From contig WPIO01000001.1 of assembly GCA_009760855.2 (NCBI GenBank), positions 14,351,501 through 14,415,500 of the forward strand: a DNA stretch of 64,000 bases. The letters run 5' to 3'. A model generated the notes under the pieces. That model had not been told where the DNA came from and made no database searches. It worked only from the letters and a program-made list of their open reading frames with translations. This document shows, piece by piece, positions 1 to 10,604 of this stretch. This DNA is from Cristatella mucedo (lineage: Eukaryota > Bryozoa > Phylactolaemata > Cristatellidae). The position numbers and the translations under genes are program-made. Numbering within the stretch: the stretch's first letter is position 1; every line of letters begins with the position of its first letter.

Positions 1-1
1 G

Positions 2-169
2 CACCACGAGGCATCCGAGGCCGGCGGAGCTGCCGATGCCAGTGCCTGCACAGATGAATTCCAGGCAGCGGCTGTCAATGTGCCAGTGCCGTCAAATGGG
101 AGCACATGTGGAGTGCAGCCCATGGAGCTCGGACCTCTGGCTGTCACTCCTGTCGCCACTGTGCCCTGA
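2..169 (+). CDS. 3' end of an unidentified protein-coding gene, cut by the window edge
   Basis: Frame 2 is open from the first bases to a TGA at 167-169, giving 55 residues. They are rich in Ala, Val, Pro and Gly, include the runs NVPVPSNGSTCGVQPMEL and TPVATVP, and end in VP. Composition is GC-rich and the reading has the look of a low-complexity C-terminus. It is followed by a long (GA)n tract and about 1.2 kb without coding signal, with an AATAAA at 1763-1768 that could close a 3' UTR. I recognise no domain. The real exon start lies outside the window. Chance openness of a GC-rich stretch is the main alternative. Confidence 0.4.
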   Translation, partial: HHEASEAGGAADASACTDEFQAAAVNVPVPSNGSTCGVQPMELGPLAVTPVATVP

Positions 170-215
170 TGCTGCTCGAATGCAGAGGCAGCCTTTGTGT
201 CCCGGCTGTCCTGTG

Positions 216-527
<312 letters not shown>

Positions 528-528
528 A

Positions 529-2110
529 TGCGTTAAATCATCGGGTGACTCGGTGAGCGTCGAGGCTAGCAGGTGGTCTTGCTCAACCGATGGCCGATTT
601 TGCAAGCTAGCTGAGACACTTAGCAATTTTGCTTCGTCCATTTAGGAAGGGCGGTGCGGCAGCAGTGGCTGCAGCCGCTGCACGGTCCTCTGGCAGTCAT
701 CGACTGCTGCCGGTCACGAGTTTCAGTTGCGCTTCGATGCGACTCGGCTTCGTCGTACTGTAGCAACAACTATCGCGTGTTCCGAAGAAATGCTTGTGTT
801 GCCTGGCTTGCTGGCAGCCACTGGGTCCTCATTGACGATTTGTCGATACCTAAGCATAGGCGTGTATTTTTTGTATTATTCTCAAGTCGCATTTGTATGC
901 AGTCCGAAGCTGACATTAAAGACCGACACCGCTTAAGTCGCGGGGCCGATTTGCATTCTTTTATGTCGCCAAGCTGGTTACGGTGGCATGGGTGCATTTC
1001 TGAATGGCCTGTGGGGTGGCATCACGTGCTGCCGAACTGACTTCCCATGCTCCTGGTATGCATCTTTAATGGTTTGCCCTCCGGAATAATGCTTGCGGCC
1101 CATCCTGACATAGTTAATTTTGGTCGAGCATGTCAGCACCCTGAAATGATAAGTGCTAACAAGAAAGGAATGCATTTAGGGGTGGGCGGGTTGCAGTAGC
1201 ATCTGCTCAGCCGGATGGCTGCTGCCCTCTGCTCTGCTCTGCTCTGTCTTCTCTCTCTCCCTCTCTCCCCTCTCTCTCGCTCTCTCGAACAGTTTGCTTA
1301 CACTTGCCCTGGTGGTGCATTGGCGAGGAATGTGTAGTTGTGGCTGCAGGCACCCAGCAGCAGTCTCCCTCAGTAGGATAATCAATGTTTTTGTCCCGGT
1401 TCACTTGAAGGAATGCCCCCCCTGGCATGGACTGGCCAGTAGGCGACAAGAATCCAAGGCAGGCATGGGGGAATTTTCTCTAGCATGGCTACATCTAGAT
1501 CAGAAAACACAGGAAATTTGGCAGAAAGAAGAGTTGCAGTAAGCAGGTTGGTGCAGATTGTCGGTTCACTCGGACTCTCGCAAAAGAATTAGTTCTAGCA
1601 TTCTTCTTGAACATTTAAGAGGCAATTTGACCTATATTTTTTGAAAAAATAATAGAGCATCGATTTTGAGAGTCTGGCATGACATTCTGGCAACAGCACA
1701 TGATCCGCTAATTAGCTTAGCAATACATCAGCTGTATGGTCCGAAAAGGAAAAAACTTGGAAAATAAAGCTTTTCTCACATGATAATTATCTGGAACTCG
1801 TGATCAGACTGTATTAAGGAAGTGCATTCTGAATCAGCGTTGTCGTCTCTGGTGGGGGATAATAGACATGTAGTCCTCCGTATGGCTAGGTTTTCAGGCT
1901 ATTGCCAGATGCTGCATACAGGAAGCTGTAGCCCATGTTTATTTCCTGGGTGCAGGGTCTTTGTATGTAACTACATTTCGGAGGCTGTACAATCTTTGCT
2001 AACAATTTCTGTATTTCGTCAAGTCAACGACTCAAGAGCAATCTTGCTATGCACTACTATTTGTTATTTTCTTCGATTCGAGTCGTGGCATAATATCTCA
2101 CGACGGCCGA
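529..2110. other. No gene seen; possible 3' UTR of the left-edge gene
   Basis: No coding signal or recognised repeat apart from a short TC-rich patch (about 1225-1287). AATAAA at 1763-1768 is the most plausible polyadenylation signal if the left-edge gene has a long 3' UTR. Confidence 0.4.
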
Positions 2111-2113
2111 GTC

Positions 2114-2282
2114 TATGATTACTGGGCTGTGGCAGCCCAGGAGGTAAGGTGCTCACTCTTCACGACCGAGGTCGTGGGTTAGAATCCTGCAGTTGGGCTA
2201 TCCTTTACTGCTAACTGCAAGCAGCAGTGTTCTGCAACCCATGTAAATGAGGCTGCTAAATCAGCTATGATTTTTTATGATG
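2114..2282 (+). repeat. SINE-A copy, tRNA-derived
   Basis: A degraded copy of the SINE-A family best seen at 39449-39612. It starts at a tRNA-like head with GGAGGTAAGGTGCTCACTC, has a B-box-like GGTCGTGGGTTAGAATCC, and ends with the family tail (AATGAGGCTGCTAAATCAGC). Confidence 0.75.
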
Positions 2283-2321
2283 CACAGAAGCTAAATAAGG
2301 CATGCTTGGCTGTAGGCTGAC

Positions 2322-3010
2322 CTTCGTCCTACTAGGAATGCATTCGTAACATCCCGTCTCGACGTCTGCAATTCACTGCTCACTGGCCTACCGGCATGTG
2401 CGATCAGGCGATTGCAGCTGGTGCAAAACTCCGCAGCTAGGCTTGTCTGTCGTGAGCATCGCAGTTGCCACATTACTCCACTTCTCGCCGACCTGCACTG
2501 GCTACCAGTCAAGCAACGGATTGACTTCAAGGTTTTGTCGCTCACTTTTAGGTCACTTCATTCTTTGGCTCCAGCCTATCTCTCAGATATGCTCCCCCAC
2601 CATACCAAGCCTCGTACCACTCGCTTTTCGGAATCCAACAGTCTAGAGATACCCTGTACACACCTCAAATCCTCTGGAGACCGTGCATTTAGTTCGTATG
2701 CTCCCAAAGCCTGGAACTCCCTCCCGACCTGCGTCAGAACATCCCTTGACCTGACCATATTTAAAAAGAACTTAAAAACACCTATTTAGGACAGCTTTTA
2801 GTGGGTCCCTGTGATTCGTCCTTGGTGTGCTTTATGCGTGCTGACACTGTGCATGCTGCCACTAACCACATTTGCATGCTGACCCTGTGCATGTCACCCC
2901 TAACCATATTATTCATTTTGTTTGTTTTGTAAGCATGATTTTACTCACCATTCAATTGCATTTCCCTTTACAGCAAATGTAAAGCGCCTAGAGAGAGATT
3001 ATGATAAATA
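2322..3010 (+). mobile_element. LINE-A fragment, C-terminal end plus 3' UTR
   Basis: A 5'-truncated copy. It encodes the post-RT C-terminal segment ([20 protein letters not shown], then the conserved [27 protein letters not shown]) to about 2789, then the family 3' UTR with TGCATGCTGACCCTGTGCATG and the start of the terminal stem (AAAGCGCCTAGAGAGAGATT). The last part of the stem and the (TTA)n tail are missing. It abuts a minus-strand LINE-A fragment. Confidence 0.9.
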
Positions 3011-3013
3011 TAT

Positions 3014-3450
3014 GCGTTTTTAGCTTCTTTTTAAATGTTGTCAAGTTAGGGGAGGTTGTGAGCCCAGTCGGAAGTGAGTTCCGGGCTTTGGGAGCATGCG
3101 AACTAAAAGCACGACTCTAAAGGATTTGAGGTTCTACGAGGTATAGGTAAACGAATACAATTCCGAAAAGAGGTTGCTATTTAGCCTGGTGGGTGGGAGC
3201 AGATCTGATTGGTAGGCTGGAGCCAAAGAATGAAGGGACCAAAAAGTGAGTGACAGAATTCTGAAGTCGATGCTTAGGAGCCAGTGCAGGTCAGCTAGAA
3301 GTGGTGTGGTGTAGTAGTACGACACACACGACAGACAAGCCTAGCTGCAGAGATTTGCACAAGTTGTAAGCACCTGACTGTACAAGCCTGAAGACTAGCA
3401 AACAGCGATAGTTACAGAAGTCGAGACGGTTGTAAGAAACATTGATTCTG
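3014..3450 (-). mobile_element. LINE-A fragment, inverted relative to its neighbour
   Basis: The reverse strand carries the same C-terminal region (YLVEPQIL-like end, [29 protein letters not shown]) in broken frames. It runs back to a CNSLL-like segment near 3445. It lacks the 3' UTR and meets the 3' end of the plus-strand copy, making an inverted pair. Confidence 0.85.
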
Positions 3451-3459
3451 GAGTGCGGC

Positions 3460-4480
3460 ATTAGTTTCAGGATAGAGTGCAGTAGGCAAGAGTGCCATTG
3501 TCCGTTCTGTAGTCTCGATCCATGCAGCAGCAGCACTTTATAACCTCCTGCAGATCTCTGCAGAGGGGGAAAAAGAAAGATAACTGGTGGGACAGCAAAG
3601 CGTGCTTGTGCCAGACTTGGTGGCAAAAATACTTGATCATTTTTCTACATGACGACGATAAATCCTACAATAGTGTCATTAGATATTCATTGCTTACCCA
3701 ACAGTCGCTCTTCTAATCTTGTGCAAATTGGGGTGGGAGTGACTTGTCACACGACCAGCTCGTGGTTGAAGTGGTCTTGTGCCTGGCACAAAAAGCCACA
3801 TTTGTTTCCTCGTGGCTACGGTCAAGCAATTTCGGCTCGAAAACGCATCAAAAAGTATATAGGTACAATAAACCAGTTGAATCAATGTCGAGAGAACCTC
3901 ACCAACTGCTGATAGAACTGCTCTTTCATACTAGATGCTTGATCTTTTGTGCTAGATGATTGCAAACATAGCGTGGTGTGAAAAAAAGAAGAATTTTTAC
4001 CCCGACTGCAAGTTGCTTTCTATGCTATTCGACAGTGTGTTCACTTTTATTTCAAACAGATTGTCCTGAGAAATGTATAACATGGCTACTTGCGTGATGC
4101 ATAAAATAGACCCTACGAGAATGCCTTTCAAATCGCTGACTGTCCTTGCACGGTCGGTATGGCCAGGTTAGAAAATGTTTGGAGGAATTTATGGGAAAAC
4201 AATACCAAACTTTGAAGAAATCTGTATGTTTTGCTTGCTGTTATATCTTAGCAGCAGTCGCGGCAAGCCTTTTTAGCTTGATACCCAATGACTTCCTTAA
4301 CTGTACAAATATTAAGACTCAAACTTTGTTGAGTCTGACTAATTTAAGGTGCATATGCTCTAAATGCACGGTAGTCTTCTTAAGCATATAGCCATCTCAA
4401 CAACTACAGATGACTTTCAGTTAATGTCACCTAACTTGGTTAAGATCCACGTCTAATGATTTGCAGAAACAGTACCTAAT
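3460..4480. other. No gene or recognised repeat
   Basis: AT-rich sequence without convincing coding potential or recognisable element on either strand. Confidence 0.5.
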
Positions 4481-4481
4481 A

Positions 4482-4489
4482 ATTGAGAT
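4482..4489. repeat. 8-bp target site duplication, left copy
   Basis: ATTGAGAT here and ATTGAAAT at 4802-4809 flank the MITE, with one mismatch. Eight base pairs is the length typical of hAT transposons. Confidence 0.7.
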
Positions 4490-4801
4490 AAGTGGCAGAG
4501 CAGGCAGTCCCTCTTTGGGGGGGGGCAGGGGACATTGGCCCCCCCCCTACAGAGGGGCAGCGAGCTGGGAGCGAGCCCTATGCCTACGCCAGCTACCATC
4601 ACCAACGACGAAATTATGCTTTAATTCCATCCAATGAGCAACTGCCTAGTTTGTGTCGAATAAACACTATGCTTTTGTTTTATTAATTTTCATTAATTGT
4701 AGGTCTGGCCTGCCTTCTGGAAAATCTTGTGGGTCTTGCCCCCAGCATAAAAATGTTGCCTGTCTTGCCCTCTCTGGATGAAAATCCTGGCTCTGCCACT
4801 G
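4490..4801 (+). mobile_element. Non-autonomous hAT-like MITE, 312 bp
   Basis: The ends are inverted repeats: AAGTGGCAGAGCAGG at the left and CCTGGCTCTGCCACTG at the right, close to the CAGTGGC...GCCACTG form common in hAT MITEs. Flanks show an 8-bp duplication (ATTGAGAT/ATTGAAAT). The interior has no coding capacity and contains a G-run/C-run pair (about 4508-4550) that can fold back. A decayed copy of its right half is at 7855-7976. Confidence 0.8.
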
Positions 4802-4880
4802 ATTGAAATTGTTTATGTTTCCATCAACAGGTTTGAAACATACCTTGCATGTCGCTACTCGGATATGAATATTTCTCTCT

Positions 4881-4883
<3 letters not shown>

Positions 4884-4926
<43 letters not shown>
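4884..4926. repeat. (TA)n microsatellite
   Basis: Uninterrupted TA dinucleotides. Confidence 0.95.
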
Positions 4927-4929
<3 letters not shown>

Positions 4930-4931
<2 letters not shown>

Positions 4932-5700
4932 CTGTTGTGACATGGCAAAGCAAAGGCAAACCTAATGATGCACAAATCTTTGAAAATGATTAGCAGGCAC
5001 AAGAGAGTTAGTGTACACACAGAGATCTTACGTATTTGCAATTTTTAGCAGTATTTATTGGGATATCTTTGCTTTGAGACTAGCACCAAAATGGGGTTGC
5101 CACCGTGCATGCGGATGCCATTAAAACACTTCTAGTGATGAACATGTAAAGTTGCCATCAGCAATGAAAGCAAGCATTTGCAGCTGCTATACTCTTTGGA
5201 CGCCACAGAAAGCCTGATTCTCCAGTCCGAAAAGCAGAGAATCTAATATGTTAGTGTATCTAAGAAAACGGTGGATCTAAGCAATGGCTGGATCTGAGCA
5301 ACTGATGAATCTGTGCAATGGGTGGCTCTCAGCAATGGTTGGATCTAAGCAACCTGCAAAATCCATTCCCTGCTCTGTTTCAGTATAGTTCAGTAATATA
5401 ACTCTTGGAATAACCTATATTTCGGCACCCTACTTGGCTTTCACCAACAATTTCTCGCAGAGGCTGTGATGAATGGTAAGATGTGAGCATGCCTCCAAAT
5501 GGCCCATCCACTTACTGGAACACAGCACAGACTTGTCTTAATTTACAAGACCAGATCCACGAACATTCATCATACCTTATAAATGGCTCCCACTGAGCTT
5601 GACATCACTGTGGTTTAGGATAACGTCTCTTTACCCATGCTTAGCTTACCTAACCAGCCCACAGCCTAGGAGCTCGGGCACCGAGTCAAAAAGCTATTCA
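4930..5700. other. No gene; short degenerate tandem motif near 5270-5355
   Basis: Four loosely repeated units of the type 'tggatctaagcaatgg' lie at about 5272-5352. Otherwise nothing recognised. Confidence 0.45.
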
Positions 5701-5703
5701 ATG

Positions 5704-5811
5704 AATTCTATTGCGTATCACTTTGCAGTAAATGTAAAGCGCCTAGAAAGAGATTAAGTTCTCTGAGGGCGCTTTATCAAGTGCAATATTATTATTATTA
5801 TTATTATTATA
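5704..5811 (+). mobile_element. LINE-A 3' terminus only
   Basis: Contains the terminal stem arms AAAGCGCC and GGGCGCTTT around GAGATTAAGTTCTC, followed by ATCAAGTGCAATATT and (ATT)n. This very short copy, truncated within the 3' UTR, preserves the intact tail. Confidence 0.9.
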
Positions 5812-6149
5812 ATGCAATGCCTTAAATAGCATTGACGATGAACTCCGTGGGATTTTTTTCTTGCTCCTGATTCATCAACCATCCACAAGTGGTAAACAGA
5901 AAAAATAGTGTGGTCACGTGGACTGCTTTAGCACTCGCCTGCCAGTTAGTCGCACTTGCACCTTCTTTGTATCTACCCACTTACTCACTGCAACCAAAAC
6001 GTCATTGCTGCAACATGCTAGGCTCTCAGAGAGTCACATGCACCCCCCCACATCAAGCCCGATGGTGCACTACTGCACGTATTGTGCAGGTGCAGACAGA
6101 GTTCAAGTCTTCGCCCTTAATCGTCTGCACCGATACAAAACTTGAATAG

Positions 6150-6460
6150 TTTGTCTGATCACAAAGGCATAGCTGCCGCATCACATCATGTTGTCGGAAC
6201 TTCACTGGCTCCACATCAAGCATCGAATAGACTTCGAGATCCTCTCTCTGACGTGCAGGTCGCTTCTCTTGCATGCACCGCCTTACCTATCCGACCTCAT
6301 TGCTCCTCCGGAGTGCTCTCCAACAATTCCTTCCTCGACTTCCAGTCGTCTTGCAGTTTCTCGAACTACATTGAAATCTTTTGGCGATCGGGCTTTCAGT
6401 TTTCACGAACCGAAAGTCTGGAACTTATGGCTTCTTTCTGCCTGCACTGACTTTGCATAA
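6150..6460 (+). mobile_element. LINE C-terminal fragment of a third L2/CR1-type family
   Basis: Reads SELHWLHIKHRIDFEILSLT, then PPYLSDLIAPPE and LKSFGDRAFSFHEPKVWN. It has the same domain as LINE-A but is clearly diverged in sequence. It is 5'-truncated, and no 3' UTR match to the other families was found. Confidence 0.8.
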
Positions 6461-6464
6461 TCTC

Positions 6465-7100
6465 GGTCATAGCAGGAGAAGCAGCTGTTGCCCTCAGCGC
6501 TCTTTGCGACAGAACAAGCGTGTCTTTCTTCCTGTGTGCAGCCCTTAGTGCCTCTCACCTTGGTGCACGCCTCGGAGCATGCTATTAACCAGGGCTCCTA
6601 CTAACCAGCCGCCCAGAGTGTCTGCCTGCGTGTTCACGGATGCTTGCCTAATATTCATGAAACGATCGAATTTTTTAAAGGTCAGTTCTGGTAGCATCAC
6701 CAAACCAACCATAGCGAAGTACGATTCTTTGGATATGCCAAGTATCTCCCTCTCGAAAATGCATAGCAACGAGAATGGTCAAGATTTGAGACACCTGTTA
6801 TTGTCAATTCGTAAGCATAGTCCAAGTCAGGTTTGAGACATTTCGAGAAATCGATAGTGCACTTGGAGAAATCAGCCGACGATCTTTTAAGATGAAAATA
6901 GCTGTGAAACCACATGAAACTGTCCGTAAAAACTGGTCAAGCGTCCGATATGCAACAAACCATGGTAAACTGCGTGTAATAAAACGTTTCCATTGAGATT
7001 ATGAGGCGGTAGTTCAAATTAGACAATGCATGTGGCAAACTGAAAGGGTTTAGACGTAGCAAATAATTTAAAATAATTTCTTCATAAGTCCTAGTTAATC
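6465..7100. other. No gene or recognised repeat
   Basis: Nothing supported; short open frames only. Confidence 0.45.
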
Positions 7101-7104
7101 AGAA

Positions 7105-7195
7105 AGCACTGTCGGTGGGACTTCTTTTCTGCGCTAGTTCTCCTGGATTGTTCAGCAGCATTTGACACAATTAATCACCAGTACCGTAGAGCCAT
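7105..7195 (+). mobile_element. LINE reverse-transcriptase relic
   Basis: A short stretch reads ALVLLDCSAAFDTINHQY, which is RT motif A (the catalytic Asp in FDTI) of an L2/CR1-type element. No flanking RT motifs remain. Confidence 0.7.
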
Positions 7196-7427
7196 AGCTC
7201 GGGGCACATTTCGGGAGACATCGCCAATGCTCAAGCACTCAAAGCATTAATCGTAAGATTTTCGGAAAAGACTGCAATGACATTTCAACGGGGACTACTT
7301 GTATCCATTTAGAAGTCAGACTGGTTTCACGGAATGCTTTGGTCCTATCACCTAAAGTAGAAGAGACTGTCTGCACCTCCTTCCTGCTTGTGCGCGACTG
7401 ATGTCGATTAACCAACCAGATGACGCG

Positions 7428-7697
7428 CTAATGTTTACCATACTGAAGTAAATGAAAACGTGGGGGTTCAAATAGAGAGCACAAAAATAGGGAGCACGAC
7501 TTCAAGCAGCACTTGATAGCCATCAAGTTGAAAAAGTAAACCTCCAATCCCTGCGGGCAAGAAGCTGGGTTAAACCATCGTCCCGGAACCAGCCGCCGAA
7601 TGATGAGGCTGTGAGCAGCGACTGACTGCGCCGCCGCCGCCGAGGCAGCGGGCATTTCTTCCCCCTTCAGCAGCGTGGCAGCGAGCTCGGCGGCCAC
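7428..7697 (-). other. GC-rich open stretch of doubtful coding status
   Basis: The reverse strand is open for 89 codons. The first 35 are Ala-rich and use GC-rich codons (LAATLLKGEEMPAASAAAA), unlike the surrounding AT-rich DNA; the remainder looks non-coding. It has no ATG at its start, and the best acceptor (ending at 7698) has no pyrimidine tract. It could be a decayed or alternative exon. Confidence 0.2.
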
Positions 7698-7854
7698 CTA
7701 TTACTCCGTGCTCCGAGACCGTCACTAGCGAAGAAATCAGGTCTTGAAAGCACTCGACGAGAAGCCGCCATCGGAGAAATGATGTTTATAAGCACTCCAC
7801 GAGCAACAGCACAAGTTCGTGTCTAGCAAACGCTAAGACTTTGCGCGATAACTT

Positions 7855-7976
7855 TTTGTCAATCGCAGGTCTAGCCTCACGTCCTCGAAAACCTTGCGGG
7901 TCTTTCTCACTGTATAAACGTGTTGCAAGGGGTCTTGCCTGCTAGATAGAAATCCCGGCTCCGACGCTGGCTATAA
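7855..7976 (+). mobile_element. Half copy of the 4490-4801 MITE
   Basis: Tracks the right half of the MITE: 'caggtctagcctc...ctcgaaaaccttgcgggtct' against 'taggtctggcctgcc...ggaaaatcttgtgggtct', ending in CCCGGCTCCGACGCTGG, a decayed terminal repeat. The left half is absent. Confidence 0.65.
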
Positions 7977-7979
7977 GCA

Positions 7980-8588
7980 GATCGTCGTACAGGGCTGTAC
8001 AAATGGGCCAGATCAAGCATAGCGATTTTAACATGGGCTAGTATCGATATCTTTTTTTATTTAAGTCGGTCTGCAGTGGCTGATCAGCCAGACACTGCAT
8101 GAACAGACTCTAAAGTTGATTGCATAAATATATTCCCTTATTAAGAGAAGCTGTAAAGTAATTTAAGCAGCTCTAAAACGACGTGAAAGGCACTTATTAA
8201 CAATAAAACGCAAAGCCAGTCCCTCGTTGTTGACTGTGCAACTCAAGATTATGACGATCTAGTTAGCACAGATTTTCGATCAAGACAGCGACCTTAAACT
8301 TTGTCCGCCAGATGTTCGAATGCCAACAGTGGCTGTAGCTACTTCTGGTTAAGGCAGCTCCTATAGCTTGTACTGGCTGCACTTGTTCGCATTTGCAATT
8401 AAGCTGGCTCTTCAGCCGCAGCAGGATGCCCTGCTTTTACTTTAACGCATAAACTTCCCATTTTGGCTGCCACGTGCAAATTGAAAGATGCGTCGACTTC
8501 ATGCACTCTCTGTGAAGACTCTCCGAAGTCGTGGGTTCGAGCACAGCTGCACTTTGCGATCTCTCTGCGATCTTTTTTCTAATGGTCT
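7980..8588. other. No gene or recognised repeat
   Basis: Nothing supported on either strand. Confidence 0.45.
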
Positions 8589-8589
8589 T

Positions 8590-8728
8590 AACCCTTACAT
8601 AAGGTCACATTTCACGACCCAGGTCTTGGGTTCGTTCGCAGAAGCAGGCAACTCCTCATTGCCTGCTTCAAGCAGGAATGATAGGCGCTACGACTCTTCT
8701 GCCGATATATAAATGAGGCTGTTTCATC
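8590..8728 (+). repeat. SINE-A copy, degraded
   Basis: B-box-like CAGGTCTTGGGTTCGTTCG, then ACGACTCTTCTGCCG and ATAAATGAGGCTGTTTCATCA, matching the SINE-A body end and tail. Confidence 0.65.
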
Positions 8729-8729
8729 A

Positions 8730-9760
8730 TGTGAGCTTTAATAGTAGCATAAACTGAGTAGGACCTGTAAAGCCACTGGCAAAGATCCTCATTACCTATT
8801 GTAACACACTCACACCGTTAAGCATCCGTGGAACAACTTCATGGACTCAATACCACCTCTCAGACAGCTGTGTGCACAGTCTGACCATCTAGTGCACGGG
8901 ACCTACGAAATACATTTCTCTTGTAGTGAAACTTATAAAATGCTCTAAAAAGTTAAAAACCAAAGATCGCTGGTAAAAATTTTATCTAACGGTGAGGATC
9001 CTCGGTAGTATATATTTCATTCAATTATTGGTTGTTTTTTGTCATATATTAACTTAATTTCTGCTCTGAAATAAATGAGCCAGGATCGCCGATTGCCTTG
9101 AAAAGGCAAGCGTGTTGCTTGAAGACGCCTAGCAGCATTGCTACGGATGCGCATTGAGGGCAATAACGGATTGCCTGCCGCATGAGTTAAAGCCACTGAG
9201 TGGGTCATTCAGTTCGAGCGCCTCACCCCCTGGACTAAGGCCCGGTGGCCTTACAGACACATATAAACTGTACATACAGATTGGGACTTAAAAATCTAAG
9301 CTAGAGGAATAACGGCCAATGCTGTTAAATAGCATTGAACTCTAAAAGTCGCTTGGCGATCGTCTTAATTCAGAAACAGTTTATTGGCGACTTCAAGCTC
9401 ACTGTTGGACACCGTGATTAGCTAAAAGCTTGTGTTTTGAGAATTCTCACAGTCGTTCATGTATGCCGCTGGTAAATGCCGTTTGCAGGTATTCGTTCCT
9501 AGAACCCTTCTGCGTAATGCTACTCGGTCCTCGTTCCTGGGTAGTAAGCATTAGTTTGCAATTGCTAATGCCTCAAAAGTATGGAGAATGGCCATTATTC
9601 CGCTCAAATTTTGCTTCTGTGACCTGGGCAGCAAGAACAATGAAATATACTTATTTTTCAGAATATTGCAAATACAGTTATGGCCAAAAATCTGTAGTTA
9701 AATAAAAAATCCACTGACTTTTAGTAAGATATGTGTTTCGTAATGTAAGTAATACAAGAC
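8730..9760. other. No gene seen
   Basis: A short piece at about 9208-9245 resembles the head of a minus-strand SINE-B but is too short to call. Nothing else was recognised. Confidence 0.45.
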
Positions 9761-9764
9761 ACTC

Positions 9765-10135
9765 AATTGAAACCTTTTGGTGACCGTGCCTTCAGTTCGT
9801 ATGCGTCGAAAGTTTAGAACTTGTTTCCACCTTAAGTCACCATCTGAAGTGATTTTGCATCAAGTCTTAGGTACAATCACACCTGCTCCTCTCATTGTTC
9901 CTTGTACCCTATTAAAAACATCTTCTTTTGTTGGTGTATGCTCTTCGTGCTTATCTGTGCATGATTCAGTGCATGCTTCTAACCATGTATCCTATTAACC
10001 GGTGGCTCAGAATGTCTTCCTCCGTGCTTTTGCATGCTGGTCTTCGCATGATACCGGCAATGTTGCCAGTGCGAATCCTTAGTTATTGCTTCTGATGAAG
10101 CAAGATGTAAAGCACCGGATACAGATTTAGTTCTC
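9765..10135 (+). mobile_element. LINE 3' fragment, strongly decayed
   Basis: Broken frames keep the '[10 protein letters not shown]' signature (about 9770-9800), then UTR-like sequence and a GTAAAGCACCGGATACAGATT remnant of the terminal stem. Many stops indicate an old copy. Confidence 0.65.
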
Positions 10136-10139
10136 TTAC

Positions 10140-10430
10140 TCTATACAAGGGACATACTAGTGTTGTATTTTAATATTAGAAAACTATTCTGTATTCAAAC
10201 TCAAGAATATTGTCATCAAAGCGACACATGGTTAAGTATTTGATGTGTCAACCTTTATTGTTAATAATTGGACGAAGTTGTTAAGGCAAGATATTTATTA
10301 ATCAGTTGTTCTCAACATTGATTAATAATGCCTTTCTTATTTACATTTATCCAGTGCTATAAGTAGTTATCGAGGTCCACAAGTCTTAATCCAGCCACTT
10401 CACTGTAAATAATAAATAATAATAAATCCT
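10140..10430. other. AT-rich sequence, nothing recognised
   Basis: No coding potential and no known repeat. Confidence 0.45.
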
Positions 10431-10431
10431 A

Positions 10432-10600
10432 GCTGATTCAACAGCCTCTTTTTTGTATAGCGACAGAAGAGCCTTTACGGCTATCACCACCGCTTGCACT
10501 GGCGACAAAGGATCGCCCACCACAGGAATCGAACCCACGACCTCGGGACTGAGGTCATGAAAGCAACCGCCTTACCTAGCGTGCCATCACGGCTCACCAT
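10432..10600 (-). repeat. SINE-A copy, well preserved
   Basis: The reverse strand runs GGTGAGCCGTGATGGC, CTAGGTAAGGCGGTTGC, a B box GGTTCGATTCC, GGGCGATCCTTTGTCGCC and the tail TACAAAAAAGAGGCTGTTG. It is nearly collinear with 39449-39612. Confidence 0.9.
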
Positions 10601-10604
10601 TGTA

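Noticed and set aside
4861-4993. Ser-Leu then Tyr-Ile repeat open frame
   Set aside because: Translation of the (TA)n tract.
5270-5355. Possible minisatellite of 'tggatctaagcaatgg' units
   Set aside because: Only about four poorly conserved units; too weak to call as a defined repeat.
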